Under the pieces are notes generated by a model. That model was not told where the DNA came from. It was given only the letters and a program-made list of their open reading frames with translations, and did no database searches. The position numbers and the translations under genes were made by a program. From NCBI GenBank assembly GCA_963721435.1, contig CAVRJC010000007.1:1-64000 (forward strand): DNA of 64,000 bases, written 5' to 3'. Shown in pieces: positions 26,782-35,852 of this stretch (positions are counted from its first letter, which is position 1; the number at the start of each line of letters is the position of its first letter). The stretch comes from CAVRJC01 sp963721435 (GTDB lineage Bacteria > Actinomycetota > Acidimicrobiia > IMCC26256 > DASPTH01).

Positions 26782-29013
26782 CTACACGCCCACGGGCTCG
26801 GGTGTCCGCTCGATCGCCGCCGGTTCCTGCGGTGTCGGCGATGCCGAGTCGATGTCGAGCCGCGGGAGCCATCCGAGCCACTTCGGGAACCACCAGTTCG
26901 CGTCGCCCAGGATCTCCATGACGGACGGCACGAGCATCATGCGCACGATGGTGGAGTCGATGAGCACCGCGAACGCGAGCCCGAGCCCGAACATCTTCAC
27001 CTCGGGCGACTCGTTCAGGACGAACGCGCCGAACACGAAGATCATGATCAAGGCGGCCGACGTGATCACGCGCGCGGTGCGCGAGAGCCCACGCACGACG
27101 GCTTGTCGCGTGTTGTGCGAGCCGTCGTACTCCTCGCGGACACGCGTGAGCAGGAACACCTGGTAGTCCATCGACAGCCCGAACAGCACCGCGAACATCA
27201 TCATCGGCACGAACGAGACGATGGGGACCGTGCTCTCGAGGCCGATGAGGTCCTTCGCCCAACCCCACTGGAACACCGCCACGATGACGCCGTACGCGGC
27301 CGCCACCGAGAGCAGGTTCATCACTGCCGCGGTGAGCGGCACGAGGACCGAGTGGAAGACGAGCATCAACAGCAGGAACGAGAGCAGCACGACCGCGAAG
27401 ATGAACAGCGGCAACCGTGACGCGATCTGGTCGGAGATGTCGATGAACGTCGCCGTCACGCCACCGACGTATGCCTGCACGCCGGTGGCGCCACTGGCCG
27501 AGATCGCCTTCGGGATCTCGTCGCGCAGCGTCTGCACGAGGTTGTTGGTCGCGTCGCTCTCGGGTGCGCTCGTCGGGTACACGCCGAGCAGCGCCACCGT
27601 CTTGTCCGTGTTGAAGTTCGCGGGCAGGACCCCTGAGACGCCCGGCGTCTGCCTGATCGCCGCCGCGATGTCGTCGACGACTGCCTCATCGGCGTCGGGC
27701 GGGAGCGAGACGACGACGAGCAGCGGCCCGTTCGCGCCGGGCCCGAAACCTTGTGCGATCAGGTCGTAGGCCTGGCGCTGGGTCGTGGAGGTGGGCAGGT
27801 TGCCGTCGTCGGACTCGCCGAGCCGCATGCTCAGGAACGGCGACGCGATCACCAGCATGATGAGCGTCCCGACGATCGCGAACACCCACTTGTGCTCGGC
27901 GACTCGCACGGCCCAACGCTCCCAGAACGTGGGGCCCGCGGGTGCTGCACCCGCGTCGCGGTTCGGATGGTGCATGAAGCTGGGTACTCGCCACTTGTCG
28001 ATGTTGTGGCCGACGATCCCGATGATCGCGGGCAGGAACGTGATCGCCGCCAGCATCATCACCGCGACGACCATCGCCGACATGTAGCCGAGGCGCGCGA
28101 CGTAGGGGATTCCCGAGACCGCGAGCCCGGAGATCGCGATCACCACGGTGCAGCCGGCGAAGATCACCGCGGAGCCGGCGGTGGCAACCGAGTGCCCCAC
28201 CGCGGCTTCGACGGGCATCCCCGCGGCGAGGTTCTCGCGGTAGCGCGTCACGATGAACAGCGAGTAGTCGATCCCGACGCCCAGGCCGATCATCGTCGCG
28301 AGGGTCGGAGCGAGGGTGCCGATGTCGGTGATCGCGGCGACGATGTTGATGAGCGAGATCCCGATCCCGAGGCCGAAGAGCGCGGTCAGGATGGGGAGGC
28401 CCATCGCGACGACCGATCCGAACACGAACAGCAGGATCACGACCGCCGCAAGCAGCCCGATGAGGTCGGCGTTGCCTTCCGGCGGTTGGTCCGAGAAGTC
28501 GACGACCGCGCCGCCGTACGCGAGGCGGACGCCCGCCTGCTCCGCAGGCGCGGTGGCTGCAGTGATCTGGTCGAACGCGCCGAGCCCGACCTGCTGCGCG
28601 AGCTCGTCGTACTGCACGGTCACGAGCGCGATGTCGCCGGACTTCGAGACGATCGCCGCGCCGAGGGGACCGTACGGGTCGGTCACCGACGTGACGTGCG
28701 GGATCTTCGAGAGGTTGGCGACGCTCTCGCTGATGGCGGCCTTCACCGCCGGGTCGTTGATGCCGTCGTTGCTCTGGAACACGACGGTGGCGGTGCTCCC
28801 GCTCTGTGACGGGAACTGTGACTGCAGCAGGTCGAGCGCTTCCTGCGACTGGCTGCCATCGATCCGGAAGTTGTCGCTCGTCTGGCCGTCGAGGCCCTTC
28901 GAGAGCAGGCCGATCCCGACTGCGGCGATCACCCACACCGCGACGAACCACCAGCGATGCCGAACCGCGCTTCGCCCGAGACGGTCGAGCCACCTCGACA
29001 CAGATCCTCCCAT
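26782..29013 (-). CDS. MmpL/RND-superfamily exporter
   Basis: A 743-residue proton-driven exporter with about twelve helices in two repeats. After a first helix (about 20-38), an extracytoplasmic loop rich in SQSGSTATVVF leads into five helices (about 185-330), including GLGVGIDYSLFIVTRYREN, the signature region with proton-relay Asp/Tyr. The second half repeats this, with GLSMDYQVFLLTRVREEY. Members move lipids, siderophores or drugs across the membrane. A Pro/Glu-rich cytoplasmic tail ends the protein. It is convergent with the arsC-like gene by 5 bp; no accessory MmpS is seen. Confidence 0.9.
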   Translation of the reverse strand: MGGSVSRWLDRLGRSAVRHRWWFVAVWVIAAVGIGLLSKGLDGQTSDNFRIDGSQSQEALDLLQSQFPSQSGSTATVVFQSNDGINDPAVKAAISESVANLSKIPHVTSVTDPYGPLGAAIVSKSGDIALVTVQYDELAQQVGLGAFDQITAATAPAEQAGVRLAYGGAVVDFSDQPPEGNADLIGLLAAVVILLFVFGSVVAMGLPILTALFGLGIGISLINIVAAITDIGTLAPTLATMIGLGVGIDYSLFIVTRYRENLAAGMPVEAAVGHSVATAGSAVIFAGCTVVIAISGLAVSGIPYVARLGYMSAMVVAVMMLAAITFLPAIIGIVGHNIDKWRVPSFMHHPNRDAGAAPAGPTFWERWAVRVAEHKWVFAIVGTLIMLVIASPFLSMRLGESDDGNLPTSTTQRQAYDLIAQGFGPGANGPLLVVVSLPPDADEAVVDDIAAAIRQTPGVSGVLPANFNTDKTVALLGVYPTSAPESDATNNLVQTLRDEIPKAISASGATGVQAYVGGVTATFIDISDQIASRLPLFIFAVVLLSFLLLMLVFHSVLVPLTAAVMNLLSVAAAYGVIVAVFQWGWAKDLIGLESTVPIVSFVPMMMFAVLFGLSMDYQVFLLTRVREEYDGSHNTRQAVVRGLSRTARVITSAALIMIFVFGAFVLNESPEVKMFGLGLAFAVLIDSTIVRMMLVPSVMEILGDANWWFPKWLGWLPRLDIDSASPTPQEPAAIERTPEPVGV

Positions 29014-29154
29014 GGTCGTGCCTGCTGTGCCCCGTTGCCTCTCGGTTGTCGACTCGGAGCAGCTCCGCCTTGATGTCCGAATCGCCCGATCACGATACGC
29101 ATGCGCGACGATGAAGCGGCGGGATCACCGGGATCGGGAAGGGGAGGGGCGGTC

Positions 29155-29913
29155 GTGAGCGAGGAGTTCGTGCCCCGTCCGCCCGAGGGTCGTGTCTACC
29201 GCGCGCGGCGGCGCGTGCACCTGGGCGATGTCGGCAGCAACGCCAAGCTGCGCCTCGAGGCGCTGGTGCGCTACCTGCAGGATGTCGCCACCGACGACGC
29301 CGACGATTCAGGTCTCGACCAGTACAAGGGGGTGTGGGTCGTCCGCAAGCTCGCGGTCGAAGTGAGATCACTGCCGCGCTATCACGACGAGGTCGAATTG
29401 GCGACGTTCTGCAGCGGGGTCGGTCCGTGCTGGGCCGAGCGCCGCACCACGATGACCGCGGGTGACCGCGTGCTCGCCGAGTCCGCCGCGGTGTGGGTCT
29501 ACATCGAGAGCGCGGGCGGCAGGCCGCAGCCCCTGGAGCCCGACTTTTTCGAGATCTACGGCCGGGCCGCGCAGGACCGGCGAGTGAGCGGCCGCCTGCG
29601 CCACCGGCGCCCGGAGCCGGGCGCCGCATCCCGCCCGTGGCCCCTGCGGGACAGTGACTTCGACGTGCTCGACCACGTGAACAACGCGCGCTACTTCGAA
29701 GCGGTGGAAGACGAGCTCGCGTCCCGTCTGCCGGGCCTGGTCGTGGGGCGAGCCGAGATGGAGTTCCGTGGCGCGGTCGAGCGCGGCGTGGCCGTCGACC
29801 TCGTCAGCGAGGCCCGGCAGGGTGAGGAAGCGCCGGCGCAGCTCGCCGCGTGGCTCCTGGCCGACGGCGAGGTGCGCGCATCGGCGCTGGTCACCGCACG
29901 GGCGCGGGACTGA
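29155..29913 (+). CDS. Acyl-ACP thioesterase (FatA/FatB-like)
   Basis: A 252-residue cytosolic double hot-dog protein releasing fatty acids from acyl carrier protein. The first hot-dog has RVHLGDVGSNAKLRLEALVRYLQDVATDDADDSG, and the second begins FDVLDHVNNARYFEAVEDEL, whose Asn/His pattern (DHVNNARY) is the conserved catalytic segment. GTG 29155 follows a strong aggggagggg site; the ATG at 29101 would add an unconserved tail. It lies divergently from mmpL, which may hint at a lipid-related link, but that is inference. Confidence 0.85.
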   Translation: MSEEFVPRPPEGRVYRARRRVHLGDVGSNAKLRLEALVRYLQDVATDDADDSGLDQYKGVWVVRKLAVEVRSLPRYHDEVELATFCSGVGPCWAERRTTMTAGDRVLAESAAVWVYIESAGGRPQPLEPDFFEIYGRAAQDRRVSGRLRHRRPEPGAASRPWPLRDSDFDVLDHVNNARYFEAVEDELASRLPGLVVGRAEMEFRGAVERGVAVDLVSEARQGEEAPAQLAAWLLADGEVRASALVTARARD

Positions 29914-30956
29914 TCGTCGCGTACACTCGCCGCGCTCTGGAACCCATCGCCCGTCATGTCGCTGCGGGGCGCCGGTGCCTTGTCACCGGTGGGCTCGGCT
30001 TCATCGGCTCCAACCTTGCCCTGGCGCTCCAGCGCGAAGGTGCCGAGGTCACGGTGCTCGATGCGCTCGTGCCGCGCCACGGCGCAAATCCTCACAATCT
30101 CGTGGCCGACGGCGCGACCGAAGCCGACCCTGCGATCACGGTGATCCACGCCGATCTCGGTGAAGTCGGCCGTGACGACGTGCGCGCGGCCGCGGTCGAA
30201 GCCGACATCGTGTTCAACCTCGCGGGTCAGGTCAGCCACGTCGACTCGATGGACGATCCCGTGTTCGACCTGCAGGTGAACACGACGAGCCAGTTCGCGT
30301 TCCTCGACCTGGTGCGGCGCGAGAACGCCGATGCGGTCGTGATCTACACCTCGACCCGCCAGATCTTCGGCAAGCCGCGGTACCTCCCCGTCGACGAGGA
30401 GCATCCGGTCGCGCCGGTCGACGTGAACGGCATCACCAAGTACGCGTCCGAGCAGCTCCACATGCTGTACCACGAGGTCTACGGCCTGCGGGCGACCGCA
30501 GTGCGACTCACGAACGTCTACGGGCCGCGTCAACGACTCCGCGACGACTACCAGGGGTTCCTGCCGATCTTCGTGCGCCGCGCCCTCGACGACGAGGCGA
30601 TCAGCGTGTTCGGTGACGGCGCGCAGCAGCGCGACTGTCTCCACGTCGACGACGTCGTCGAATGCCTGATGCTCGCGGCGACAACCCCCGCGGCGCACGG
30701 CGAGATCTTCAACGTCGGGAACGACGAGCACCTGTCGCTGCGCGAGATCGCGGAGGCCGTCGTCGCGGCGGCAGGGTCGGGACGCGTCGAGAGCGTGCCG
30801 TGGCCCGCCGATCGCGATGCGATCGACATCGGGTCGTACTTCGGCGATTCGTCGAAGGCGAAGCGCGTGATGGGCTGGGAGCCGTCGACGCCGTTCGCGG
30901 CAGGGATCGCGCGCACGATCGAGTTCTTCCGCGCGCGACGCGAGTGGTACCGATGA
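29850..30956 (+). CDS. Extended SDR: NAD-dependent sugar epimerase/dehydratase-like
   Basis: Nucleotide-sugar modifying enzyme of the UDP-glucose epimerase fold, up to 368 residues. NAD loop TGGLGFIGS, then LAGQVSHVDSMDDP, STRQIFGKPRYLPVDEEHP, and RLTNVYGPRQRLRDDYQGFLP. The usual catalytic YxxxK reads NGITK, with Asn instead of Tyr. The same 'DVNGIxK' pattern occurs in a known subgroup of these SDRs, so it may be a family trait. No standard start lies near the expected N-terminus; GTG 29850 overlaps the thioesterase gene by 64 bp and is only provisional. The stop overlaps the next ATG (ATGA). Confidence 0.82.
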   Translation: MAPGRRRGARIGAGHRTGAGLIVAYTRRALEPIARHVAAGRRCLVTGGLGFIGSNLALALQREGAEVTVLDALVPRHGANPHNLVADGATEADPAITVIHADLGEVGRDDVRAAAVEADIVFNLAGQVSHVDSMDDPVFDLQVNTTSQFAFLDLVRRENADAVVIYTSTRQIFGKPRYLPVDEEHPVAPVDVNGITKYASEQLHMLYHEVYGLRATAVRLTNVYGPRQRLRDDYQGFLPIFVRRALDDEAISVFGDGAQQRDCLHVDDVVECLMLAATTPAAHGEIFNVGNDEHLSLREIAEAVVAAAGSGRVESVPWPADRDAIDIGSYFGDSSKAKRVMGWEPSTPFAAGIARTIEFFRARREWYR

Positions 30957-31996
30957 CGGAGGTGGTCGACCCGATCCCGTTCCTCGACCTCGCTCGGCGG
31001 GCCGCCTCGCTCGAGCCCGACCTCTCCGAGGCAGTCGATCGAGTGGTGCGGTCGGGCAATTACCTGCTCGGGCCGGAGCTGGAGGCGTTCGAGCTCGAAT
31101 TCGCGGCGTTCGCGGGCCGCCGGCACGCGGTCGGGGTCGCGTCGGGCACCGAGGCGCTCCGCCTCGTCCTCGTGTCCCTGCGGCTGGAACCGGGCGACGA
31201 GGTGATCGTTCCGGCCATGACCGCGGTGCCGACGGCCGCGGCGGTGTGCGCGGCAGGTGGAGTACCGGTGTTCGTCGATGTCGACGCGGCGACGGCCGGC
31301 ATCGACGTGACGGCCGCGGCCGCGGCGGTCACCGACCGCACGAGGGCCGTCATCCCCGTGCACCTGTACGGCCGACCGGCGGAGCTGCCCGATCTGGGTG
31401 TGCCGGTCGTCGAGGACGCCGCCCAGGCGCACGGCGCGCTCGACCCGACCGCGCCGTCACTCGCCGCCACGTACAGCTTCTATCCCACGAAGAACCTCGG
31501 CGGCATCGGTGACGGCGGCGCGGTGGTCACCGACGACGATGATCTCGCGGCGAGGCTCCGCTTGTTGCGCGCCCACGGCCTGACCGACGGCTACGTGCAC
31601 ACCGTGATTGCCACCAACGCGCGCATGTCGGAGATCGAGGCGGCGGCTCTTCGCGTCGGGTTGCAGGTGCTCGAATCCGGGAACCTCCGCCGCCGCGAGA
31701 CTGCGCTGCGCTATCGGGAGGCGGCACCCGACCTGCACTGGCAGGCTCCGCATCCGCGGCACGTGTATCACCTCTGTGTCGCCCGCATGGCCGATCGGGA
31801 CGACTTCCGTGCGCGTGTGCCGTTCGGCACCGCGCTGCACTATCAGCGGGCGCTCACCCAGCAGCCCGCGTACAAGAAATTTGTGCGGGCTCCGTGCCCG
31901 GAAGCGGAGCGATGGGCGGCGGAGTGCGTCTCGCTGCCATGCTTTCCCGAACTCACCGACGAAGAGATCGAGGCAGTGTGCCGAGCGCTCCCGTGA
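30953..31996 (+). CDS. DegT/DnrJ/EryC1-family PLP aminotransferase
   Basis: A 347-residue pyridoxal-phosphate enzyme that aminates keto-sugars in deoxysugar and envelope glycan synthesis. GVASGTEALRLVLVSL binds the phosphate, VPVVEDAAQAHGA contains the cofactor-stacking Asp, and SFYPTKNLGGIGDGGAVV carries the Schiff-base Lys. The C-terminal HYQRALTQQPAY is the usual substrate-side helix. Translation is coupled to the epimerase (ATGA overlap) and its own stop overlaps the GTG of the GT2 gene, giving a compact epimerase-aminotransferase-glycosyltransferase operon. Confidence 0.92.
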   Translation: MTEVVDPIPFLDLARRAASLEPDLSEAVDRVVRSGNYLLGPELEAFELEFAAFAGRRHAVGVASGTEALRLVLVSLRLEPGDEVIVPAMTAVPTAAAVCAAGGVPVFVDVDAATAGIDVTAAAAAVTDRTRAVIPVHLYGRPAELPDLGVPVVEDAAQAHGALDPTAPSLAATYSFYPTKNLGGIGDGGAVVTDDDDLAARLRLLRAHGLTDGYVHTVIATNARMSEIEAAALRVGLQVLESGNLRRRETALRYREAAPDLHWQAPHPRHVYHLCVARMADRDDFRARVPFGTALHYQRALTQQPAYKKFVRAPCPEAERWAAECVSLPCFPELTDEEIEAVCRALP

Positions 31997-32728
31997 ACCC
32001 GGCCGTCGAGGCGGTGTCGGCATTCTTCCCGTGTTTCAACGACGAGGCCACCATCGGGTCGATGGTGAACCTCGTCGTCACCACGATGGAGACGCTCGGC
32101 GTCGACGGCTGAGGTCATCGTGATCAACGACGGCTCCACCGACGGCTCGGCCAAGGTGCTCGACGACCTGGTGCTGACCCAGCCACTGCTGCGCATCATC
32201 ACGCACGAGCACAACTCGGGGTACGGCGCGGTGCTGCTGTCGGGATTCGCGAACGCCGGTCGCCAATGGGTCTTCTACACCGATGGTGACGCGCAGTACG
32301 ACCCCACTGAGCTCGAGCTGCTCGTGCAGCACGCGAGCGACGACGTCGACGTCGTGCAGGGGTACAAGCTGCGCCGCGCCGACGGCGTGCTGCGGAGTGT
32401 GGTGGGCCGCGTGTACCACCGGTTCGTGGCGGTGTTCTTCGGGTTGAAGATCCGCGACACCGACTGCGACTTCCGGCTGATCCGGCGCGCCATGCTCGAC
32501 AAGATCGAGCTCGAGCACACGACCGGTGCGATCACGGTGGAGCTCGTCCGCAAGCTGCAGGACGCGGGCGCGGTGTTCACCGAGGTCGGGGTGCACCACT
32601 ACCGCCGGGTGTACGGAAGCTCGGAGTTCTTCACCATCCCCGCCGTCGCGCGCACGCTCTGGGATCTCGCCGGGCTCTGGATCGGGCTGGTGGTGCTGCG
32701 CCGCGGCCGCTCGCACGGCGCCCGCTGA
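31993..32728 (+). CDS. Family 2 glycosyltransferase, frameshifted near 32108
   Basis: A DPM1/GT-A type transferase using an NDP- or lipid-linked sugar. The first segment (VNPAVEAVSAFFPCFNDEAT, then LVVTTMETLGVDG) runs into a TGA at 32110-32112. The expected continuation AEVIVINDGSTDGSAKVL resumes one base out of frame and runs to 32728 with VFYTDGDAQYDPTEL (DxD-like), KLRRADGVLRSV and DTDCDFRLIRRAML. An extra G in 'gacggctgag' restores a single protein of about 244 residues. A short C-terminal hydrophobic stretch (about the last 25 residues) may touch the membrane. Start GTG 31993 overlaps the previous stop. Confidence 0.82.
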
Positions 32729-32729
32729 C

Positions 32730-33452
32730 TCAGTCCTTCGTCGCGAGCACCAGCGCGGAGGTGCCGATGGGGAGATCGCGCGTCGCGAGAACCTTGCGCT
32801 CGGCTCGTGCCATGGGAGCGAACACCGAGTCGAGGGTGCGCCGCTCGACGTCGGACTCGGTCGGCGGCGCGGGCCGCACCCGGTCGAGCGCACCGAGCGC
32901 AGCGGCGGGCGGCGCGAGGAACGAGTAGGCGTAGGTGCAGCGGCGGGGCGTGAGCCCGGCCGCTCGCGCGAGGTCGGCGAGCTCGGCGCGGCGGTAGCGG
33001 CGCCGGGAGTGCACCGTCGAGTCGTGCGCGCGGCGGAACGCCTCGAACGCGGGCTCGACGAGCACCACGGCGCCACCACGACGCAGGACGCGCGCGAGCT
33101 CGCGCAGCGCGCGCGCGTCGTCGGGCACCGTGTAGAGCACGGTGATCGCGACGATCTGATCGAACGTCGCGTCGGCGAACGGCAGGGCCTCGAGGTCGGC
33201 ACGTGCCGGCAGGGTGTCGGGCCGGTTGTCGCGCACGAACTGCAGCGCGTCGGGGGAGATGTCCACGCCGATCACGGTCCCGTGCGCTGCGAGCCACGCG
33301 CCGTTGCCGCCGGGCCCGCACCCCGCGTCCAGGGTGCGCTGCCCGCGCCCGAGCCACGGTGCCAGCAGCTCGCGCACGAGCGCGCGGGTGTTGCGGTACC
33401 ACCAGTGGTCGTCTTCGACCGCGGCGATGCGCGCGTACTCCTCAGTCTCCAC
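32730..33452 (-). CDS. Class I SAM-dependent methyltransferase
   Basis: A 240-residue cytosolic methyltransferase. Motif I TLDAGCGPGGNGAWLA (about residues 41-56), motif II VIGVDISPDALQF, motif III region ALPFADATFDQIVAI and LARVLRRGGAVVLVEP are intact. The N-terminal EDDHWWYRNTRALVRELL is typical of methyltransferases found in polysaccharide or lipid-glycan clusters. It is convergent with the GT2 gene (stops 1 bp apart), which supports a role in the same pathway. The acceptor is unknown. Confidence 0.87.
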   Translation of the reverse strand: METEEYARIAAVEDDHWWYRNTRALVRELLAPWLGRGQRTLDAGCGPGGNGAWLAAHGTVIGVDISPDALQFVRDNRPDTLPARADLEALPFADATFDQIVAITVLYTVPDDARALRELARVLRRGGAVVLVEPAFEAFRRAHDSTVHSRRRYRRAELADLARAAGLTPRRCTYAYSFLAPPAAALGALDRVRPAPPTESDVERRTLDSVFAPMARAERKVLATRDLPIGTSALVLATKD

Positions 33453-33557
33453 ATTCCCGCTCTCGGCCTGCGGCCGGGCCGCACGACGCCCCGCCTGCGC
33501 AACGGCTCGCGCTGGGCCAGCGTACCTGCGCCGCGGGTGCTCGCCTCGGGTTGAGAG

Positions 33558-35774
33558 TTATCGGTCGGCGACGCGGAGGGTCTCGATGACGAGGTCCGAC
33601 GACGACCACGCCTGCACGCCCACCCGCTGACCCGCGGGTGCGTTGCGACCGCGCTCGACCGAGCCCTGCTCGAGGTCGTCGATGGTCATCACGACGGTGT
33701 CGTTCACCGATGCGACGAGGCGCTGGCCCACGATGTCGAGGCGCACGGTGAGGTTGCCGTACATCGTGCTCGGGTCGTCGGCGGCGACGTGTGCGATCGG
33801 GTTCCAGAGCTCGCGGTCGGCCTGCCACTGGCGCACGAGGTACCCGCCGCCTTCGTACACCGGGTCGACGTCGAACGAGTACGCCGACATGCGGCCCTCG
33901 TCGTCGACGTCGGCGCGGAACAGCACACCGAAGCCAGGCCCGGCGCGGAACTCGAGATCGACTTCCACGAGGTAGCGATCGGACACGGTGAGGTTGGCGA
34001 GCGCCCACCGCTCGTCGGCCCGTCGCATGACCAGCGCACCCTGGCCGCGTACTTCGACCAGCGGCAGCGCGTTGCCGAGCTCCCAGTCGTCGTCGGCCCT
34101 GATCCACGCCTCGGGTTCCGGGTCGCCACTGCGGTCGAGCCGGTTGGCGGCATCGGTGACGGGCTCGGCGGTGTCCGAAGTCTCGTCAGTCTCGTCAGTC
34201 TCGTCAGTCTCGTCAGTCTCGTCAGTCTCTGCGGGCGCGGGCTCGATCGCCGCTTCCTCGGGCCGCCAGGAGATCGGCGAGAGGGCGTCACCCTCGTCCG
34301 GTGCGTCGACCTGGTCGGGACTCTTCAGGGGCTCAGTCGGCTCCCACGTCGGCGGCTCGTCGACCGCGACGAGCTTGTCGAGCAGGTCGGTGGCGCCATG
34401 GGCGTCGACATCGTCCGCCACGTCGACGTCGGCAATCTCGTCGTCGATCGTCTCGGTCTCGTCGACCGTTGTCTCGAACCTGCCGCGGGTGCGCCGCTCC
34501 GGGCGGGGTGCCGCCGGTGCGTCGGGGTCGCCCCAATCGACGAGGAACCCGGTGCTCGTGGCCTCGGGGTCGGGCTCGTGCGCCCACGGTGCGGGCGCGG
34601 GCTCGGCGAGCGGTGCGGCCTGCAGCGGCGGCAGATCGCGGAGGTCCTCGTAGCTCGTGAGCGCGATGACCTCGACGGCCGCCTCGTCGGCATGGCCGTC
34701 GACCCCGGGCTGGAGGTCGAACGCCTCGGCCGGGCTCCATGCGTCGGGCACCTCGGTGGTGCCTGCGTCACCCGGCCACTCCGGCGCGCCCGACGTCGTG
34801 TCCGGCTCGTTCCAGACACCCGACGTCGCGGTCTCCCAGTCGGGCGTCTCCCACGCGGGCCGCGCGTCGGGATCCCAGTCGGTGGTCCACGCCGGCGGCG
34901 TGAAGGTCTCGCCGCGGAGGGCGACGTCGATCGGCGGCGCATCGGCCGGCGACCACGAACGGTCGACGGTCTCCGATGCGGCTTCGACGACGGTGGGAGC
35001 ATCGAAGTCGGTGTGCCCGGGCGCCTGCACGTCGGCGACGGATGCCGCGCCCGGCAGCACGAACGGCTCGTCGTCGACGAGCTCGAAGGTCCCGGACGGT
35101 GGTGCGATCGCCGAGTCGATCATGCCGGACTCGCCTATGGCGGCGAACGGCACGGCTTCCGCCATCCCCGATTCGACCGGCGCGTCGGCGGTGAGGAACG
35201 CGGGTGGCGCGAGCATGTCGGGGTAGTCGTGCGGGTCATCGGTCAGCGCTACCGGCTCGGGCAGCCGCGCGAGCTCTTCGAACACGTCGACGGGCGCCGC
35301 GGTCGTCGGCTCGGTGGAGGCGGATGCGGGCGCGAACGGCTCCGGCGCGAAGAACGGCTCCGGCGGTTCGGGCAGCGCCGTTGGAGCGGGCGCGGCCTGC
35401 GGACCGGAGTAGACCGGCGTGGGCTGGTCGGCCGCTTCGAGCGCGAGGACTGCACGGCCACCCGCACCGTTCTGCTGCCCGCGGCGCAGGAACGCGATCG
35501 TGTCGCCGATGCTCTCGGGGCCGGCTTCGAGCTCGAGCGCGCCCTGGTCGGGCACCAGCTCGCTGACGTCGACGCCGCAGGATCCGGCGAGCACCCAGAG
35601 GTCGCTCTCGGGGATCGGCACCTTGCCCCGCTCGTACGCGACGAGCTCGCGGCGGCTCAGCCCGGCGCCGCGCGCGACCTCGGAGAGCGAGAGGCCCTTC
35701 CGTCGCCGCACTGCGCGCAATTGCTTGCCGAGTTGCTTCGGATTGGTCGTCGGGATGGTCGCCGCCTCGGCCAT
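33558..35774 (-). CDS. XRE-type HTH protein with long acidic linker and C-terminal jelly-roll-like domain
   Basis: A 738-residue soluble protein. Residues about 12-68 form an XRE/Cro helix-turn-helix (LGKQLRAVRRRKGLSLSEVA, GLSRRELVAYERGKVPIPE). A disordered, Pro/Glu/Asp-rich region of nearly 500 residues follows, including an (ETD)5 run near 515-532. The last about 175 residues look like a concanavalin-like/DUF1080-type beta-sandwich (VEVDLEFRAGPGFGVLFRAD, YSFDVDPVYEGGGYLVRQW, LDIVGQRLVASVNDTVVMTI). No membrane segment or signal peptide is visible, so both domains should be cytoplasmic, which is odd for a carbohydrate-type fold. Start ATG 35774 has only a weak ribosome site. Confidence 0.8.
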   Translation of the reverse strand: MAEAATIPTTNPKQLGKQLRAVRRRKGLSLSEVARGAGLSRRELVAYERGKVPIPESDLWVLAGSCGVDVSELVPDQGALELEAGPESIGDTIAFLRRGQQNGAGGRAVLALEAADQPTPVYSGPQAAPAPTALPEPPEPFFAPEPFAPASASTEPTTAAPVDVFEELARLPEPVALTDDPHDYPDMLAPPAFLTADAPVESGMAEAVPFAAIGESGMIDSAIAPPSGTFELVDDEPFVLPGAASVADVQAPGHTDFDAPTVVEAASETVDRSWSPADAPPIDVALRGETFTPPAWTTDWDPDARPAWETPDWETATSGVWNEPDTTSGAPEWPGDAGTTEVPDAWSPAEAFDLQPGVDGHADEAAVEVIALTSYEDLRDLPPLQAAPLAEPAPAPWAHEPDPEATSTGFLVDWGDPDAPAAPRPERRTRGRFETTVDETETIDDEIADVDVADDVDAHGATDLLDKLVAVDEPPTWEPTEPLKSPDQVDAPDEGDALSPISWRPEEAAIEPAPAETDETDETDETDETDETSDTAEPVTDAANRLDRSGDPEPEAWIRADDDWELGNALPLVEVRGQGALVMRRADERWALANLTVSDRYLVEVDLEFRAGPGFGVLFRADVDDEGRMSAYSFDVDPVYEGGGYLVRQWQADRELWNPIAHVAADDPSTMYGNLTVRLDIVGQRLVASVNDTVVMTIDDLEQGSVERGRNAPAGQRVGVQAWSSSDLVIETLRVADR
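34180..34229 (-). repeat. Nine-base microsatellite encoding (Glu-Thr-Asp)n
   Basis: Five perfect copies of gtctcgtca plus a partial sixth, inside the linker of the XRE-type gene. Because the unit is a multiple of three, copy-number changes alter linker length without shifting the frame. Confidence 0.9.
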
Positions 35775-35852
35775 GATCTTTGGTATCGGCTGCTCACCCG
35801 TCTGCCTGAAGGGTGAGCTGCACGGGTCTGGTCGGGGTAGGTTCGCGGCTTC

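Noticed and set aside
29100..33452. Antibiotic or aminoglycoside biosynthetic cluster
   Set aside because: Epimerase, DegT, GT2 and methyltransferase genes fit an ordinary envelope glycan set; no polyketide, peptide synthetase or resistance genes accompany them.
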